Origin: Actinoplanes xinjiangensis
GTDB lineage: Bacteria > Actinomycetota > Actinomycetes > Mycobacteriales > Micromonosporaceae
Direction of reading: 5' to 3'
Length of the DNA: 64,000 nucleotides
Assembly: GCF_003148685.1 (NCBI RefSeq)
Contig: NZ_QGGR01000014.1
Coordinates: forward strand, 186,001 to 250,000
The translations under genes and the position numbers were made by a program. The number at the start of each line of letters is the position of its first letter. Position 1 is the first letter of the stretch. The notes beneath the pieces were generated by a model. That model saw nothing but the letters and a program-made list of their open reading frames with translations. It was not told where the DNA came from and searched no databases. Below are positions 41,569-50,057 of the stretch, piece by piece.

Positions 41569-42839
41569 TGAGCACCTCCGAAGAGCTGCACAAACGACGG
41601 CTGGCGGTCGTCGCCAAGGGTGTCGGCTCCGTGGTGAGCGCCTATGTCGACCATGCCGGGGGCGGCACGCTCACCGACGTCGACGGCCGGGAGTGGATCG
41701 ACTTCGCCTCCGGGATCGCCGTCACCAACGTCGGCAACGCCGCCCCGCGCGTGGTCGAGGCGGTCCGTGCGCAGGTCGAGCGGTTCACCCACACCTGTTT
41801 CATGGTGGCGCCCTACGAGTCGTACGTGGCGGTCTGCGAACAGTTGATCGACCTGACGCCCGGCACCTTCGAGAAGCGGGCCGCGCTGTTCAACTCGGGC
41901 GCCGAGGCGGTGGAGAACGCCGTCAAGATCGCCCGGCACGCAACGGGGCGACCGGCCGTCATCGTGTTCGACCACGCCTACCACGGCCGGACCAACCTGA
42001 CGATGGCGCTGACCGCGAAGAACATGCCGTACAAGCACCGGTTCGGCCCGTTCGCCCCGGAGGTCTACCGGGCGCCGATGTCGTACCCGCTGCGCGACGG
42101 CGGCCTGGACGGTGCCGAGGCGGCGCGCCGGGCGGTCGACGTGATCGAGAAGCAGGTCGGCGGGTCGAACGTGGCCGCCGTGCTGATCGAGCCGATCCAG
42201 GGTGAGGGCGGGTTCGTGGTGCCGGCGCCGGGCTTCCTGCCGGCGATCGCGGCGTGGGCGAAGGCGAACGGGGCGGTGTTCATCGCCGACGAGATCCAGA
42301 CCGGGTTCGCCCGTACCGGTCGGTGGTTCGCCTCCGAGGACGAGGGCCTGGAGCCCGATCTGATCACCACGGCCAAGGGCATGGGCGGTGGACTGCCGAT
42401 CGCCGGTGTGGTCGGCCGGGCCGACCTGATGGACGCGGTGCACGCCGGCGGGCTCGGCGGCACGTACGGCGGCAACCCGGTGGCCTGCGCGGCCGCGCTC
42501 GCCGCCATCGAGACGATGCGGGAACTGGACCTGAACGCCGCGGCACGGCGGATCGAGTCGGTGCTCAGACCCGCCCTGTCGGAGATGGCCGCCGCCGACC
42601 CCGGGATCGCCGAGGTGCGCGGCCGCGGGGCGATGATCGCGATCGAGCTGGTGCTGGCGGACAACGAGCCGGACCCCACGCGTACCGCGGCGGTGTCGAA
42701 GGCCTGCCACGAGGCCGGCCTGCTGACGCTGACCTGCGGCACCTACGGCAACGTGCTGCGGTTCCTGCCACCGCTGGTCATCTCCGACCCCGATCTCCAC
42801 CGCGGTCTCGACATCCTTCGCCGCGCTCTGCTCACCTGA
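41568..42839 (+). CDS. gabT: 4-aminobutyrate aminotransferase
   Basis: 423-residue class III PLP aminotransferase. Seen: FNSGAEAVENAVKIARHATGRPAVIVFDHAYHGRTNLTMALTAK, the PLP-Asp segment AVFIADEIQTGFARTGRWFASE and the catalytic Lys in DLITTAKGMGGGLPIAGVVGRA; EPIQGEGGF and GTYGGNPVACAAALA are GabT-like. Converts GABA and 2-oxoglutarate to succinate semialdehyde and glutamate. Translationally coupled to the dehydrogenase that supplies GABA. Confidence 0.93.
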   Translation: MSTSEELHKRRLAVVAKGVGSVVSAYVDHAGGGTLTDVDGREWIDFASGIAVTNVGNAAPRVVEAVRAQVERFTHTCFMVAPYESYVAVCEQLIDLTPGTFEKRAALFNSGAEAVENAVKIARHATGRPAVIVFDHAYHGRTNLTMALTAKNMPYKHRFGPFAPEVYRAPMSYPLRDGGLDGAEAARRAVDVIEKQVGGSNVAAVLIEPIQGEGGFVVPAPGFLPAIAAWAKANGAVFIADEIQTGFARTGRWFASEDEGLEPDLITTAKGMGGGLPIAGVVGRADLMDAVHAGGLGGTYGGNPVACAAALAAIETMRELDLNAAARRIESVLRPALSEMAAADPGIAEVRGRGAMIAIELVLADNEPDPTRTAAVSKACHEAGLLTLTCGTYGNVLRFLPPLVISDPDLHRGLDILRRALLT

Positions 42840-42887
42840 CGGGCGACCCCTTTGCTGACGTCAAGCGTTCCAGGGAAGAATCGCGGC

Positions 42888-43343
42888 GTGACGGACGTGA
42901 CGCTGGACGATACGAACAAACTGATCATCGAGCATCTACAGCGTGACGGACGCATGTCGTACGCCACGCTGGCCAAGACGATCGGTCTCTCCGAGGCGGC
43001 GGTGCGCCAGCGCGTGCAGCGGCTCCTGGACAACGGGCTGATGCAGATCGTGGCGGTCACCGACCCGCTGACCCTCGGCTTCGCCCGGCAGGCGATGGTC
43101 GGCCTGCGGGTCAACGGCAACCTGCGGACCATCGCCGATCAGATCGCCGAGGTGCCCGAGGTCGACTACGTGGTGATCTGCGCCGGGCGGTACGACCTGC
43201 TGGTCGAGCTGGTCTGCACCGACGACGAGCACCTGCTCGACATCCTCAACGAGAAGGTGCGCACCATCGACGGTGTCACCGAGGCCGACACCTTCATGTA
43301 TCTGCGGCTCGCCAAACAGACCTACGCCTGGGGAACACGGTAA
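42888..43343 (+). CDS. Lrp/AsnC-family transcriptional regulator
   Basis: 151-residue regulator. Seen: helix-turn-helix LDDTNKLIIEHLQRDGRMSYATLAKTIGLSEAAVRQRVQRLLDNGLMQIVAV and a C-terminal RAM ligand-binding domain (VNGNLRTIADQIAEVPEVDYVVICAGRYDLLVELVCTDDEHLLDIL). GTG at 42888 is the likely start. It lies in the GABA/putrescine cluster between gabT and the FAD oxidase and is the best local candidate to act on the shared promoter element. Confidence 0.92.
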   Translation: MTDVTLDDTNKLIIEHLQRDGRMSYATLAKTIGLSEAAVRQRVQRLLDNGLMQIVAVTDPLTLGFARQAMVGLRVNGNLRTIADQIAEVPEVDYVVICAGRYDLLVELVCTDDEHLLDILNEKVRTIDGVTEADTFMYLRLAKQTYAWGTR

Positions 43344-43348
43344 CTCTC

Positions 43349-44620
43349 ATGAACAGCCCCTCCTTCTGGCTGAGCAGTCTGGGCCCGATCGAGAGACGCC
43401 CGCCGCTCGCCGGTGACCTCGCCGCCGACGTGGCCATCGCCGGCGGCGGGTACACGGGGCTGTGGACCGCGTATTACCTGGCCAGGGCCGATCCGTCGAA
43501 GCGGGTCGTGATCCTGGACGCGGAGTTCTGCGGTTTCGGCGCGTCCGGCCGCAACGGCGGCTGGGCGTCCGGGCTCTTCCCGGTGCCCGAGGCGAAACTG
43601 GCGCGCCGGTTCGGGCCGGACGCCGCGGCCGCCATGCACCGGGCGCTCGGCGACACCGTCGACGAGATCGGCCGGGTCGCCGCGGCCGAGGGCATCGACT
43701 GCGACTACGCCAAGGGCGGCACGCTCTCCCTGGTCCGCAGCCCGGCCCAGCTGCGCCGCGCCCAGCGTGACCCGGGCTTCGTCGACGCGGCGACGGCGAC
43801 GGCCATGTGCCACGCCACCGACGTGCTCGGCGGGATCTACAGCGAGCACTGCGCCGCCCTGCACCCGGCCAAACTGGTCCGCGGACTCGCCGCCACCGTC
43901 GAGCGCCTCGGCGTCACCATCCACGAGAGCACCCGCGCCGAGCAGATCAGAACCGGGCAGATCAAGACCCTTCGGGGTACGGTCCACGCGCCCACGATCG
44001 TGCGGGCACTGGAGGGTTACACCGCCGGTCTGGCCGGGCACCGCCGCGACATCGCGCCGGTCTACTCCCTGATGATCGTCACCGAGCCCCTGCCGGAGGA
44101 GTTCTGGCAGCGCGTGGGCCTGGCCCGGCGGGAGACGTTCACCGACGAGCGGCGGCTGGTCATCTACGGACAGCGGACCGCCGACGACCGGCTGGCGTTC
44201 GGTGGGCGCGGTGCGCCGTACCACTTCGGGTCGAAGATCCGCCCCGAGTACGACCTGGTCCCGGAGGTGTTCGAGGCACTGCGGGCGACGATCACCGAGC
44301 TGTTCGGGATCGACCCGCTGATCGCCCACCGCTGGGGCGGGCCGCTCGGCATCCCGCGGGACTGGATGCCGTCGGTCGGCCTGCGGGACGGGATCGCCTG
44401 GGCCGGGGGCTACGTGGGCGACGGTGTCGCGGCGGCCAATCTCGCCGGGCGTACCCTCGCGGATCTGATCCTCGGGGTGGACAGCGACCTGACCCGCCTG
44501 CCGTGGGTCGGGCACCGCTCGCGCCGCTGGGAGCCGGAACCCGCTCGCTGGCTCGGCATCAACGCCGGCCTGCGGGCCACCGCCCTGCTGGACGCGCTCG
44601 AACGCCGCCGCGCCGCCTGA
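43349..44620 (+). CDS. FAD-dependent oxidoreductase, PuuB (gamma-glutamylputrescine oxidase)-like
   Basis: 423-residue DAO-family flavoprotein. Seen: dinucleotide-binding motif VAIAGGGYTGLWTAYYLA at about residue 30, the second strand VVILDAEFCGFGASGRNGGWASGLF, and the C-terminal WGGPLGIPRDWMPSVGLRDGIAWAGGYVGDGVAAANLAGRTLADLIL. The FGASGRNGGW block and context fit PuuB or related amine oxidases that deaminate (glutamyl)putrescine. No glutamylputrescine synthetase gene is in the window, so the substrate is inferred. Only 5 bp after the Lrp stop. Confidence 0.85.
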   Translation: MNSPSFWLSSLGPIERRPPLAGDLAADVAIAGGGYTGLWTAYYLARADPSKRVVILDAEFCGFGASGRNGGWASGLFPVPEAKLARRFGPDAAAAMHRALGDTVDEIGRVAAAEGIDCDYAKGGTLSLVRSPAQLRRAQRDPGFVDAATATAMCHATDVLGGIYSEHCAALHPAKLVRGLAATVERLGVTIHESTRAEQIRTGQIKTLRGTVHAPTIVRALEGYTAGLAGHRRDIAPVYSLMIVTEPLPEEFWQRVGLARRETFTDERRLVIYGQRTADDRLAFGGRGAPYHFGSKIRPEYDLVPEVFEALRATITELFGIDPLIAHRWGGPLGIPRDWMPSVGLRDGIAWAGGYVGDGVAAANLAGRTLADLILGVDSDLTRLPWVGHRSRRWEPEPARWLGINAGLRATALLDALERRRAA

Positions 44621-44633
44621 ACCTCCGGGCCGT

Positions 44634-44726
44634 CATCTCCCGCCGCCGGCTGCCAGCCCACCGGCATCTCCGGCCGCCGGCTGCCCGCACACCGGCATTT
44701 CCGGCCGCCGGCTGCCCGCGCACGGC
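44634..44726. repeat. 31-bp tandem repeat, three copies
   Basis: Units start at 44634, 44665 and 44696 (CATCTCC/CATTTCC followed by GCCGCCGGCTGCC), period 31, the last one shorter by a base. They fill the gap between two convergent genes. Confidence 0.85.
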
Positions 44727-44729
44727 GTC

Positions 44730-46385
44730 TCAGGCCGGTGGGCCGGCCAGCGGGAGACGGATGCAGACGACCGTGCCGGACGGCCGGTTGTCGGACAGCC
44801 GGATCGTCCCGCCGTGCAGCAGCACGATGGCGCGGGCCAGGCTCAAGCCCAGCCCGCTGCCGCTGCTGCCCTGGTGACGGACGTTGCTGCCGCGGAAGAA
44901 ACGCTCGAAGACCCGGGCGTGCTCGCCCTCCGGCGTGCCGATACCGCTGTCGGCGATGCACAGCTCGGCCATCGTGCCGATCGCGCGTAACCGCACGTGG
45001 ATGGGCGCGCCCGGCGGGCTGTAGCGCACCGCGTTGGACAGCACGTCGTCGACCACCTGCCGCAGCCGGATCCGGTCGCCGGGCAGGCGCAGCACGGCCG
45101 GCACCTCGGTGACCAGGGTGAGCCGGCCGCCGCTGTGCCGCAGGCAGGTCACCGCGTCGGCGACCAGCGAGGCCAGGTCGACGTCGTGGATGTTCAGGCC
45201 CAGGTGCCCGGAGTCCAGGCCGGCCAGATCGAGCAGGGTGTCGGCGATCCGCTGGAGCGCCTCGGCGTTACGGGCGATCACCCGGCTCATCCCCCGGATC
45301 TCCGGGTCGAGGGCGGCGGTCTCCTCGGCGAGCAGGGTGGCGTTCGCGGTGATCGAGGTCAGCGGGGTACGTAACTCGTGCGCGACCAGATCCACGAAAT
45401 CGGCCTGTGCGCGGGCCAACTGGCGCGACAGCCCTTCGGCGCGGCGCTGGGCGACGAAGATGCCGATCTGCGCGGCCACCCCGTCGAGCAGCACGGTGAG
45501 CAGGTCCGGCTCGTACTCCTGGGTGCCGGCGTAGCAGGTCAGCACGCCGAGCAGGCTGCCGCCGTCCCGGACCGGGACGGCCAGCGCGGTCCGGACGCCG
45601 CGGCGCAGGCAGATCTGCACCCGCTCGCGCTCGTGGGCGGTCCGCAGGTCGGAGCTGAGCGCGATGTCCGGCACCCAGATCGGCCGGCCGCTCTCCCAGA
45701 CCCGGCCGGTGATGCCCTGCCCCCACTGCGGGCTGTGCCGGAAGAAGCCCTCCGGGTCGAGGCCCGCAGCGTCCCAGTGCCCGACCGACTGGAGCCGCCC
45801 GGTCGTGTCGTCGATGAGGAACAGTTCCGCGCACGGCCAGCCGAGCGTGGCGGTGACCGCGCGCAGCAGGTGCGGCGCCGCCTCGGCCGCGGTGGACGCC
45901 TGTTTCAGCACGTGCTCGACGGCGATGTGGCAGTTGCGGAACCGCTCGACCCGGCGCAGCGCGGTGACCTCGTGGGCGACGGCGACCGCACCGAGCGGCA
46001 CCCCGCCCGGTCCGGGGATGGGCTGCGCGCTCGTGTCGAAGATCCGCACCCGGTGCCCGGGCCGGCTGACCAGGACGTCCTCGGAGATGACATGCTCGCC
46101 GTGCAGGGCACGCAGCAGCGGGTTCTCCGCACGGGTCATCGCCCGCTGGTCGGGGGTGGTGAGGTGCTGGAACGCCAGGTCCTCGAAGCCGGGTGGCAGC
46201 GGGCCGTCGGGGCCGATGCCGGTGATCTCGCGCATCGCCCGGTTGGCGAAGACCACCCGTCCGTCACCGTCGCAGGCGAGCACACCGGCGTCCATGCTCT
46301 GTAGCAGGGCACCGAGGAAGGCGCCGTTGTCCAGAGCGGCCGCGGCCTCGTCCAGCACCACCATGACCCGCCCGATTCTGCTCAC
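44730..46385 (-). CDS. Sensor histidine kinase with PAS and GAF domains
   Basis: 551-residue soluble kinase. Seen: N-terminal PAS domain (SMDAGVLACDGDGRVVFANRAMREITG), a GAF domain (about 150-300), HisKA with the phospho-acceptor His in ADFVDLVAHELRTPLTSI, and HATPase_c with N box DDVLSNAVRYSPPG, G1 IADSGIGTPEGEHARVFERFFRGS and G2 SGLGLSLAR. No membrane helices, so it senses a cytoplasmic signal. GTG 46385 or ATG 46364 as start. The response regulator gene lies 50 bp upstream in the same direction and may be its partner, though that protein has only a receiver domain. Confidence 0.93.
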   Translation of the reverse strand: MSRIGRVMVVLDEAAAALDNGAFLGALLQSMDAGVLACDGDGRVVFANRAMREITGIGPDGPLPPGFEDLAFQHLTTPDQRAMTRAENPLLRALHGEHVISEDVLVSRPGHRVRIFDTSAQPIPGPGGVPLGAVAVAHEVTALRRVERFRNCHIAVEHVLKQASTAAEAAPHLLRAVTATLGWPCAELFLIDDTTGRLQSVGHWDAAGLDPEGFFRHSPQWGQGITGRVWESGRPIWVPDIALSSDLRTAHERERVQICLRRGVRTALAVPVRDGGSLLGVLTCYAGTQEYEPDLLTVLLDGVAAQIGIFVAQRRAEGLSRQLARAQADFVDLVAHELRTPLTSITANATLLAEETAALDPEIRGMSRVIARNAEALQRIADTLLDLAGLDSGHLGLNIHDVDLASLVADAVTCLRHSGGRLTLVTEVPAVLRLPGDRIRLRQVVDDVLSNAVRYSPPGAPIHVRLRAIGTMAELCIADSGIGTPEGEHARVFERFFRGSNVRHQGSSGSGLGLSLARAIVLLHGGTIRLSDNRPSGTVVCIRLPLAGPPA

Positions 46386-46435
46386 CGAGGCCCGCGGTCA
46401 CGGGCTGTTCACGGCCTTACCCACTTCCTTATTCT

Positions 46436-46864
46436 TCATACTGAGACGGTTATGTCCGCTGGACACCGATTGTCCGCCGCATCGTGGCCGTGGGGTCCGA
46501 TGGCGACCAGTTCCTCCATGGTCGCGAGCAGCTGCTCGTTCGGGCAGGGCTTGAGCATGATGGCGCAGACCTGCGCCGATCCGGCCCGCGGATCACCGGG
46601 CCGCAGATGACCGCTGAGAACGGCGACCGGGATGAGCCGGATGTCGTCGTCCGGATGTCCACGGATCGCCTCGATCAGCTCCCAGCCGTCCATCACCGGC
46701 ATGCCGAGATCGGTGAGCACGAGGTCCGGCCGATGCTCCAGAATCGCCTCGAACGCTTCCCTTCCGTCCGATGCCCGCAGCACGGTCATTCCGGTTCGCT
46801 TGAACACCCTGACCAGTACCAGGGCGATGTCCTCGTCGTCCTCAGCGATCAGCAATACGGCCAT
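46436..46864 (-). CDS. Single-domain response regulator (receiver)
   Basis: 142-residue CheY-like protein with no output domain. Seen: acidic pocket LLIAEDDEDIALVLV, phospho-acceptor Asp in LVLTDLGMPVMDGWELIEAIRG near residue 52, and conserved Lys in CAIMLKPCPNEQLLATMEEL. Likely receives phosphate from the neighbouring kinase (or another) and passes it on. ATG at 46864. Confidence 0.92.
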   Translation of the reverse strand: MAVLLIAEDDEDIALVLVRVFKRTGMTVLRASDGREAFEAILEHRPDLVLTDLGMPVMDGWELIEAIRGHPDDDIRLIPVAVLSGHLRPGDPRAGSAQVCAIMLKPCPNEQLLATMEELVAIGPHGHDAADNRCPADITVSV

Positions 46865-47126
46865 GTCAGCTCCGTGGAGAAGGTCCGTCGTTCCAGCATG
46901 CGCCAGCCCGCTACGGACCGGGGCGAGAACTGCATTTCGCCACCTGGCACTCCCGCGTTCCCGCTGGACGGATCGACGCCCCGACCGCCCGTGGCCGCCC
47001 GGCGGCGGGGTCGCGGGGCCACCGCCGGGCGGCCGGGACCACGGTCCGCGGGCGGTCCGGGCCGGCCTGGTGGCGCGAGCGGATCATGCCGAGGGACGGC
47101 CGGGCGGTCCGGATACGATCGCGGGC

Positions 47127-47462
47127 ATGCCGCTGCTGTTCTCCTACGGGACCCTGCGTGATCCGGCCGTGCAGACGAGCGTTTTCGGGCGCGAGTTGAG
47201 CGGACGGGGCGACCGGATCGTCGGGTTCCGGGTCGAGCGGCTGGAGATCACCGATCCGGAGGTGCTCGCCGTCAGTGGGGAGGCCTACCACCCGATCCTG
47301 GTGCGCACCGATGACGCCGCCGAGACGGTCGAGGGGTCGGCGCTCGACGTGACGGAGGCGGAGCTGCTGCTGGCCGACGGCTACGAGGTCGACGACTATC
47401 AGCGGGTCACGGCGCCGCTCACCTCCGGCGACACGGCCTGGGTCTACGTCGCCCGGCGCTGA
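47127..47462 (+). CDS. Gamma-glutamylcyclotransferase-like (AIG2) protein
   Basis: 111-residue protein of the GGCT/AIG2 fold. Seen: N-terminal PLLFSYGTLRDPAVQTSVFGREL, YGTL being the family's substrate-binding loop, the acidic site in a later segment, and ALDVTEAELLLADGYEVDDYQRV. It may cleave gamma-glutamyl amines or related compounds, which would fit the polyamine context. ATG at 47127. Repeat copy 3 begins just after its stop codon. Confidence 0.85.
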   Translation: MPLLFSYGTLRDPAVQTSVFGRELSGRGDRIVGFRVERLEITDPEVLAVSGEAYHPILVRTDDAAETVEGSALDVTEAELLLADGYEVDDYQRVTAPLTSGDTAWVYVARR

Positions 47463-47464
47463 GC

Positions 47465-47521
47465 CTGGCTGGTCCCCACCGCTGTCTCAGGACGCTCGAG
47501 ACAGCGGTGGGGACCAGCCGG
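47465..47521. repeat. Dispersed 57-bp palindromic element, copy 3
   Basis: Arms 47465-47488 and 47498-47521 around a 9-nt loop; completely paired apart from one G-U. It directly follows the cyclotransferase stop and could act as its transcription terminator. Confidence 0.9.
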
Positions 47522-47522
47522 A

Positions 47523-47630
47523 CGGTGACCAACGGCTACGCCCCGGCGGTCGCGCCCGCGACCGGGACCGGCCGGGCGGTGACCAACGGCTACGCCCCGG
47601 CGGTCGCGCCCGCGGCCGGGACCGGCCGGC
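47523..47630. repeat. 54-bp tandem duplication
   Basis: Units 47523-47576 and 47577-47630, nearly identical (CGGTGACCAACGGCTACGCC start). Abuts repeat copy 3. Not part of a gene I can support. Confidence 0.85.
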
Positions 47631-47682
47631 CGCGTCGCGCGGTAGGGAACGGTGCTTTCGGTAGCCGTACGAGAAAAGGGTT

Positions 47683-49065
47683 TCAGAGGCGGTTCTGGGC
47701 TTCGGTCAGGACCGACCGGAGGATCTGCTCGATCTCGGCGAACTGGGTCTGGGTCGCGGTCAGCGGCGGCGCCAGCTGGATCACCGGGTCGCCGCGGTCG
47801 TCGGCGCGGCAGTAGAGGCCGGCCTCGAACAGGGCCTGGGAGAGGAAGCCGCGGAGCAGGCGCTCGGACTCGTCGGCGTTGAAGGTCTCCTTGGTGGTCT
47901 TGTCCTTGACCATCTCGATGCCGAAGAAGTAGCCGTCGCCGCGGACGTCGCCGACGATCGGGAGGTCGAGCAGCTTCTCCAGGTGGGAGCGGAACAGCGG
48001 GCTGTTGTCGCGGACGTGCCGGTTGAGGCCTTCCCGTTCCATGATGTCGAGGTTGGCCAGGGCGACCGCGGCGCCGACCGGGTGGCCGCCGTAGGTGATG
48101 CCGTGGGCGAACCAGTTGGTGCCGGTGAGGAACGGCTCGGCCAGGCGGTCCGAGGCGATCATCGCGCCGAGCGGGACGTAACCGGAGGTCAGGCCCTTGG
48201 CGACGGTGATGATGTCGGGCTGGTAGCCGTACCGGTCGGCGCCGAAGTACTCGCCGAGGCGGCCGAACGCGCAGATCACCTCGTCGGAGACGAGCAGCAC
48301 GTCGTACTCGTCGCAGATCTCCCGGACCCGCTGGAAGTAGCCGGGCGGCGGCGGGAAGCAGCCGCCGGCGTTCTGCACCGGCTCCAGGTAGACGGCGGCG
48401 ACCGTGTCCGGGCCCTCGAACTCGATCATCTCGGCGATCCGGTCGGCGGCCCAGAGCCCGAACTGCTCCGGCGTCATGTCCTCGTCGGGGCGGCGGTAGT
48501 AGTTGGTGTTCGGCACCCGCATGGTGCTCGGCACGAGCGGTTCGAAGTCCTGCTTGAACGGCGGGATGCCGGTGATCGACAGGGCGCCCATCGAGCTGCC
48601 GTGATAGGCGACGGCGCGGGAGATGACCTTGGTCTTGAGCGGCTTGCCGACGCGCTTGAAGTAGGAGCGGGCCAGCTTCCACGCCGACTCGACGGCCTCC
48701 GAACCGCCGGTGGTGAAGAAGACCCGGTTCAGGTCGCCGGGCGCCAGGTCGGCGAGACGCTTGGCCAGCTCGATCGCCTTCGGGTGCGCGTAGGACCAGA
48801 TCGGGAAGTAGGCCAGCTCGGCCGCCTGCTTGGCGGCGGCGTCGGCCAGCTCCTGACGGCCGTGCCCGGTCTGCACCACGAACAGGGCGGAGAGACCGTC
48901 CAGGTAGCGGCGGCCGGCGGAGTCCCAGACATAACAGCCGTCACCGCGGGTGATCACCGGGACCGGAGCGTTCTGGTACGCCGAGAGCCGGGTGAAGTGC
49001 ATCCAGAGGTGGTCTCGGGCGGCGTCGGACAGTGCGTCCACGTCAGCGGGGGATCGGTCTGTCAC
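47683..49065 (-). CDS. Class III aminotransferase (omega-amino acid/polyamine-pyruvate type)
   Basis: 460-residue PLP aminotransferase. Seen: SALFVVQTGHGRQELADAA, VFFTTGGSEAVESAWKLARSYFKRVGKP, HGSSMGALSITGIPPFK, PLP-Asp in VLLVSDEVICAFGRLGEYFG and catalytic Lys in DIITVAKGLTSGYVPLGAM. Family members transfer the omega-amino group of putrescine, GABA or beta-alanine to pyruvate. GTG at 49065 is chosen because GGAGAG lies six bases upstream; the longer GTG 49080 is possible. Preceded by copy B of the shared promoter element. Confidence 0.9.
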   Translation of the reverse strand: MTDRSPADVDALSDAARDHLWMHFTRLSAYQNAPVPVITRGDGCYVWDSAGRRYLDGLSALFVVQTGHGRQELADAAAKQAAELAYFPIWSYAHPKAIELAKRLADLAPGDLNRVFFTTGGSEAVESAWKLARSYFKRVGKPLKTKVISRAVAYHGSSMGALSITGIPPFKQDFEPLVPSTMRVPNTNYYRRPDEDMTPEQFGLWAADRIAEMIEFEGPDTVAAVYLEPVQNAGGCFPPPPGYFQRVREICDEYDVLLVSDEVICAFGRLGEYFGADRYGYQPDIITVAKGLTSGYVPLGAMIASDRLAEPFLTGTNWFAHGITYGGHPVGAAVALANLDIMEREGLNRHVRDNSPLFRSHLEKLLDLPIVGDVRGDGYFFGIEMVKDKTTKETFNADESERLLRGFLSQALFEAGLYCRADDRGDPVIQLAPPLTATQTQFAEIEQILRSVLTEAQNRL

Positions 49066-49112
49066 GGGTATCTCTCCCACTAGTTCAGGATGTTGATCCG
49101 ATACTGCCCACG

Positions 49113-49155
49113 GATTCCGTTGCGCACAAGACAGCCAGCCACTATTTCCGTAGGA
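49113..49155 (-). promoter_or_regulatory. Shared 43-nt bipartite element, copy B
   Basis: On the minus strand: TCCTACGGAAATA, 11 variable bases, TCTTGTGCGCAACGGAATC. It ends 47 bp before the aminotransferase start and therefore has the same orientation and distance as copy A. It also overlaps the promoter of the divergent gene at 49170 (TAGGAT box at 49151-49156). Confidence 0.75.
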
Positions 49156-49169
49156 TTTACAATGTCCCG

Positions 49170-49982
49170 ATGGTGAGGATCGTGCCGCTGGAGGACGACT
49201 CGGACTGGGTGCAGGGCGTCCATCCCCTGCTCGGCAATCTGGAGGATTTCCAGGACCTTCCCGCGGACTTCCCGTTCGACTTCTCCGCCGCCTCGCTCAC
49301 CGCCCTGGACCGGCTCATCGCCGAACGCGGCGATGACGGGTCTTTCGAGCGCGGCGCCCGGGCCTACGCGGGCGAGACGTTGATGCGGATCGGCGGCGGC
49401 CGGTGGGTGTCCACTGAGGGACACCCCTTGGCGATCCGGTTCGACGAGGCGCTGGACCTGCCCGGATTACCGCTCGAACCGCTGCCGCCGGCGGGTCTCG
49501 CCGCGGTGGCGGAGCGCGTGGCCACGGCCGTGGCCCGGCGACGGGCCGACGATCCCGGGTGGGAGCCCGCGAAACAGGCGACTCCGGGCGTCGACCGGGC
49601 ACCCGAGCCTCCGGTCGCCGAACTGACCCACTGGCTGGCCGGCCGGCGGGCCGCCTTCGCCACCTGGTCGGCCACGCGCACGGAGACCTGGGATTTCTCC
49701 GAGGAGTCACTGGACGCCCTGGAGCGGATCGCGCGGGCAGGTGGAGCCATCCCGCCCGAGCTGGCGGAGTGGTATCTGGGCGAGACGCTGATCCGGGTCG
49801 GCACCGGCTCCTGGTATTTCCGGCCCGTCACACCGGGCCGCCGCAACGCGCTGGACGGCCATCGCTTCGTGCGGCCGGCACCCCCGGGGGACGGCGTGAT
49901 CGTTCCCGCCCTCGAGATCGCCGATCTGCCCGACGAGGCCGAAGGCCATCTCCGCCGGGCCCTAACGCTCTACCGCGAGTGA
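49170..49982 (+). CDS. Hypothetical protein with duplicated domain
   Basis: 270-residue cytoplasmic protein of unknown function. It contains the same unit twice: DFSAASLTALDRLIAERGD...YAGETLMRIGGGRWVSTEGHPL with ALDLPGLPLE after it, and DFSEESLDALERIARAGG...YLGETLIRVGTGSWYFRPV with EIADLPDEAEG after it, separated by an Arg/Ala-rich link. ATG at 49170 with no strong ribosome binding site, so the message may be leaderless. No known family assigned. Confidence 0.75.
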   Translation: MVRIVPLEDDSDWVQGVHPLLGNLEDFQDLPADFPFDFSAASLTALDRLIAERGDDGSFERGARAYAGETLMRIGGGRWVSTEGHPLAIRFDEALDLPGLPLEPLPPAGLAAVAERVATAVARRRADDPGWEPAKQATPGVDRAPEPPVAELTHWLAGRRAAFATWSATRTETWDFSEESLDALERIARAGGAIPPELAEWYLGETLIRVGTGSWYFRPVTPGRRNALDGHRFVRPAPPGDGVIVPALEIADLPDEAEGHLRRALTLYRE

Positions 49983-50057
49983 CATAGACCGATTCACATA
50001 TTTGCCCGCGGAAACTACCCTGGCGGCCGGATGCTCCGGCGGACCAGTGAGGTGGAC

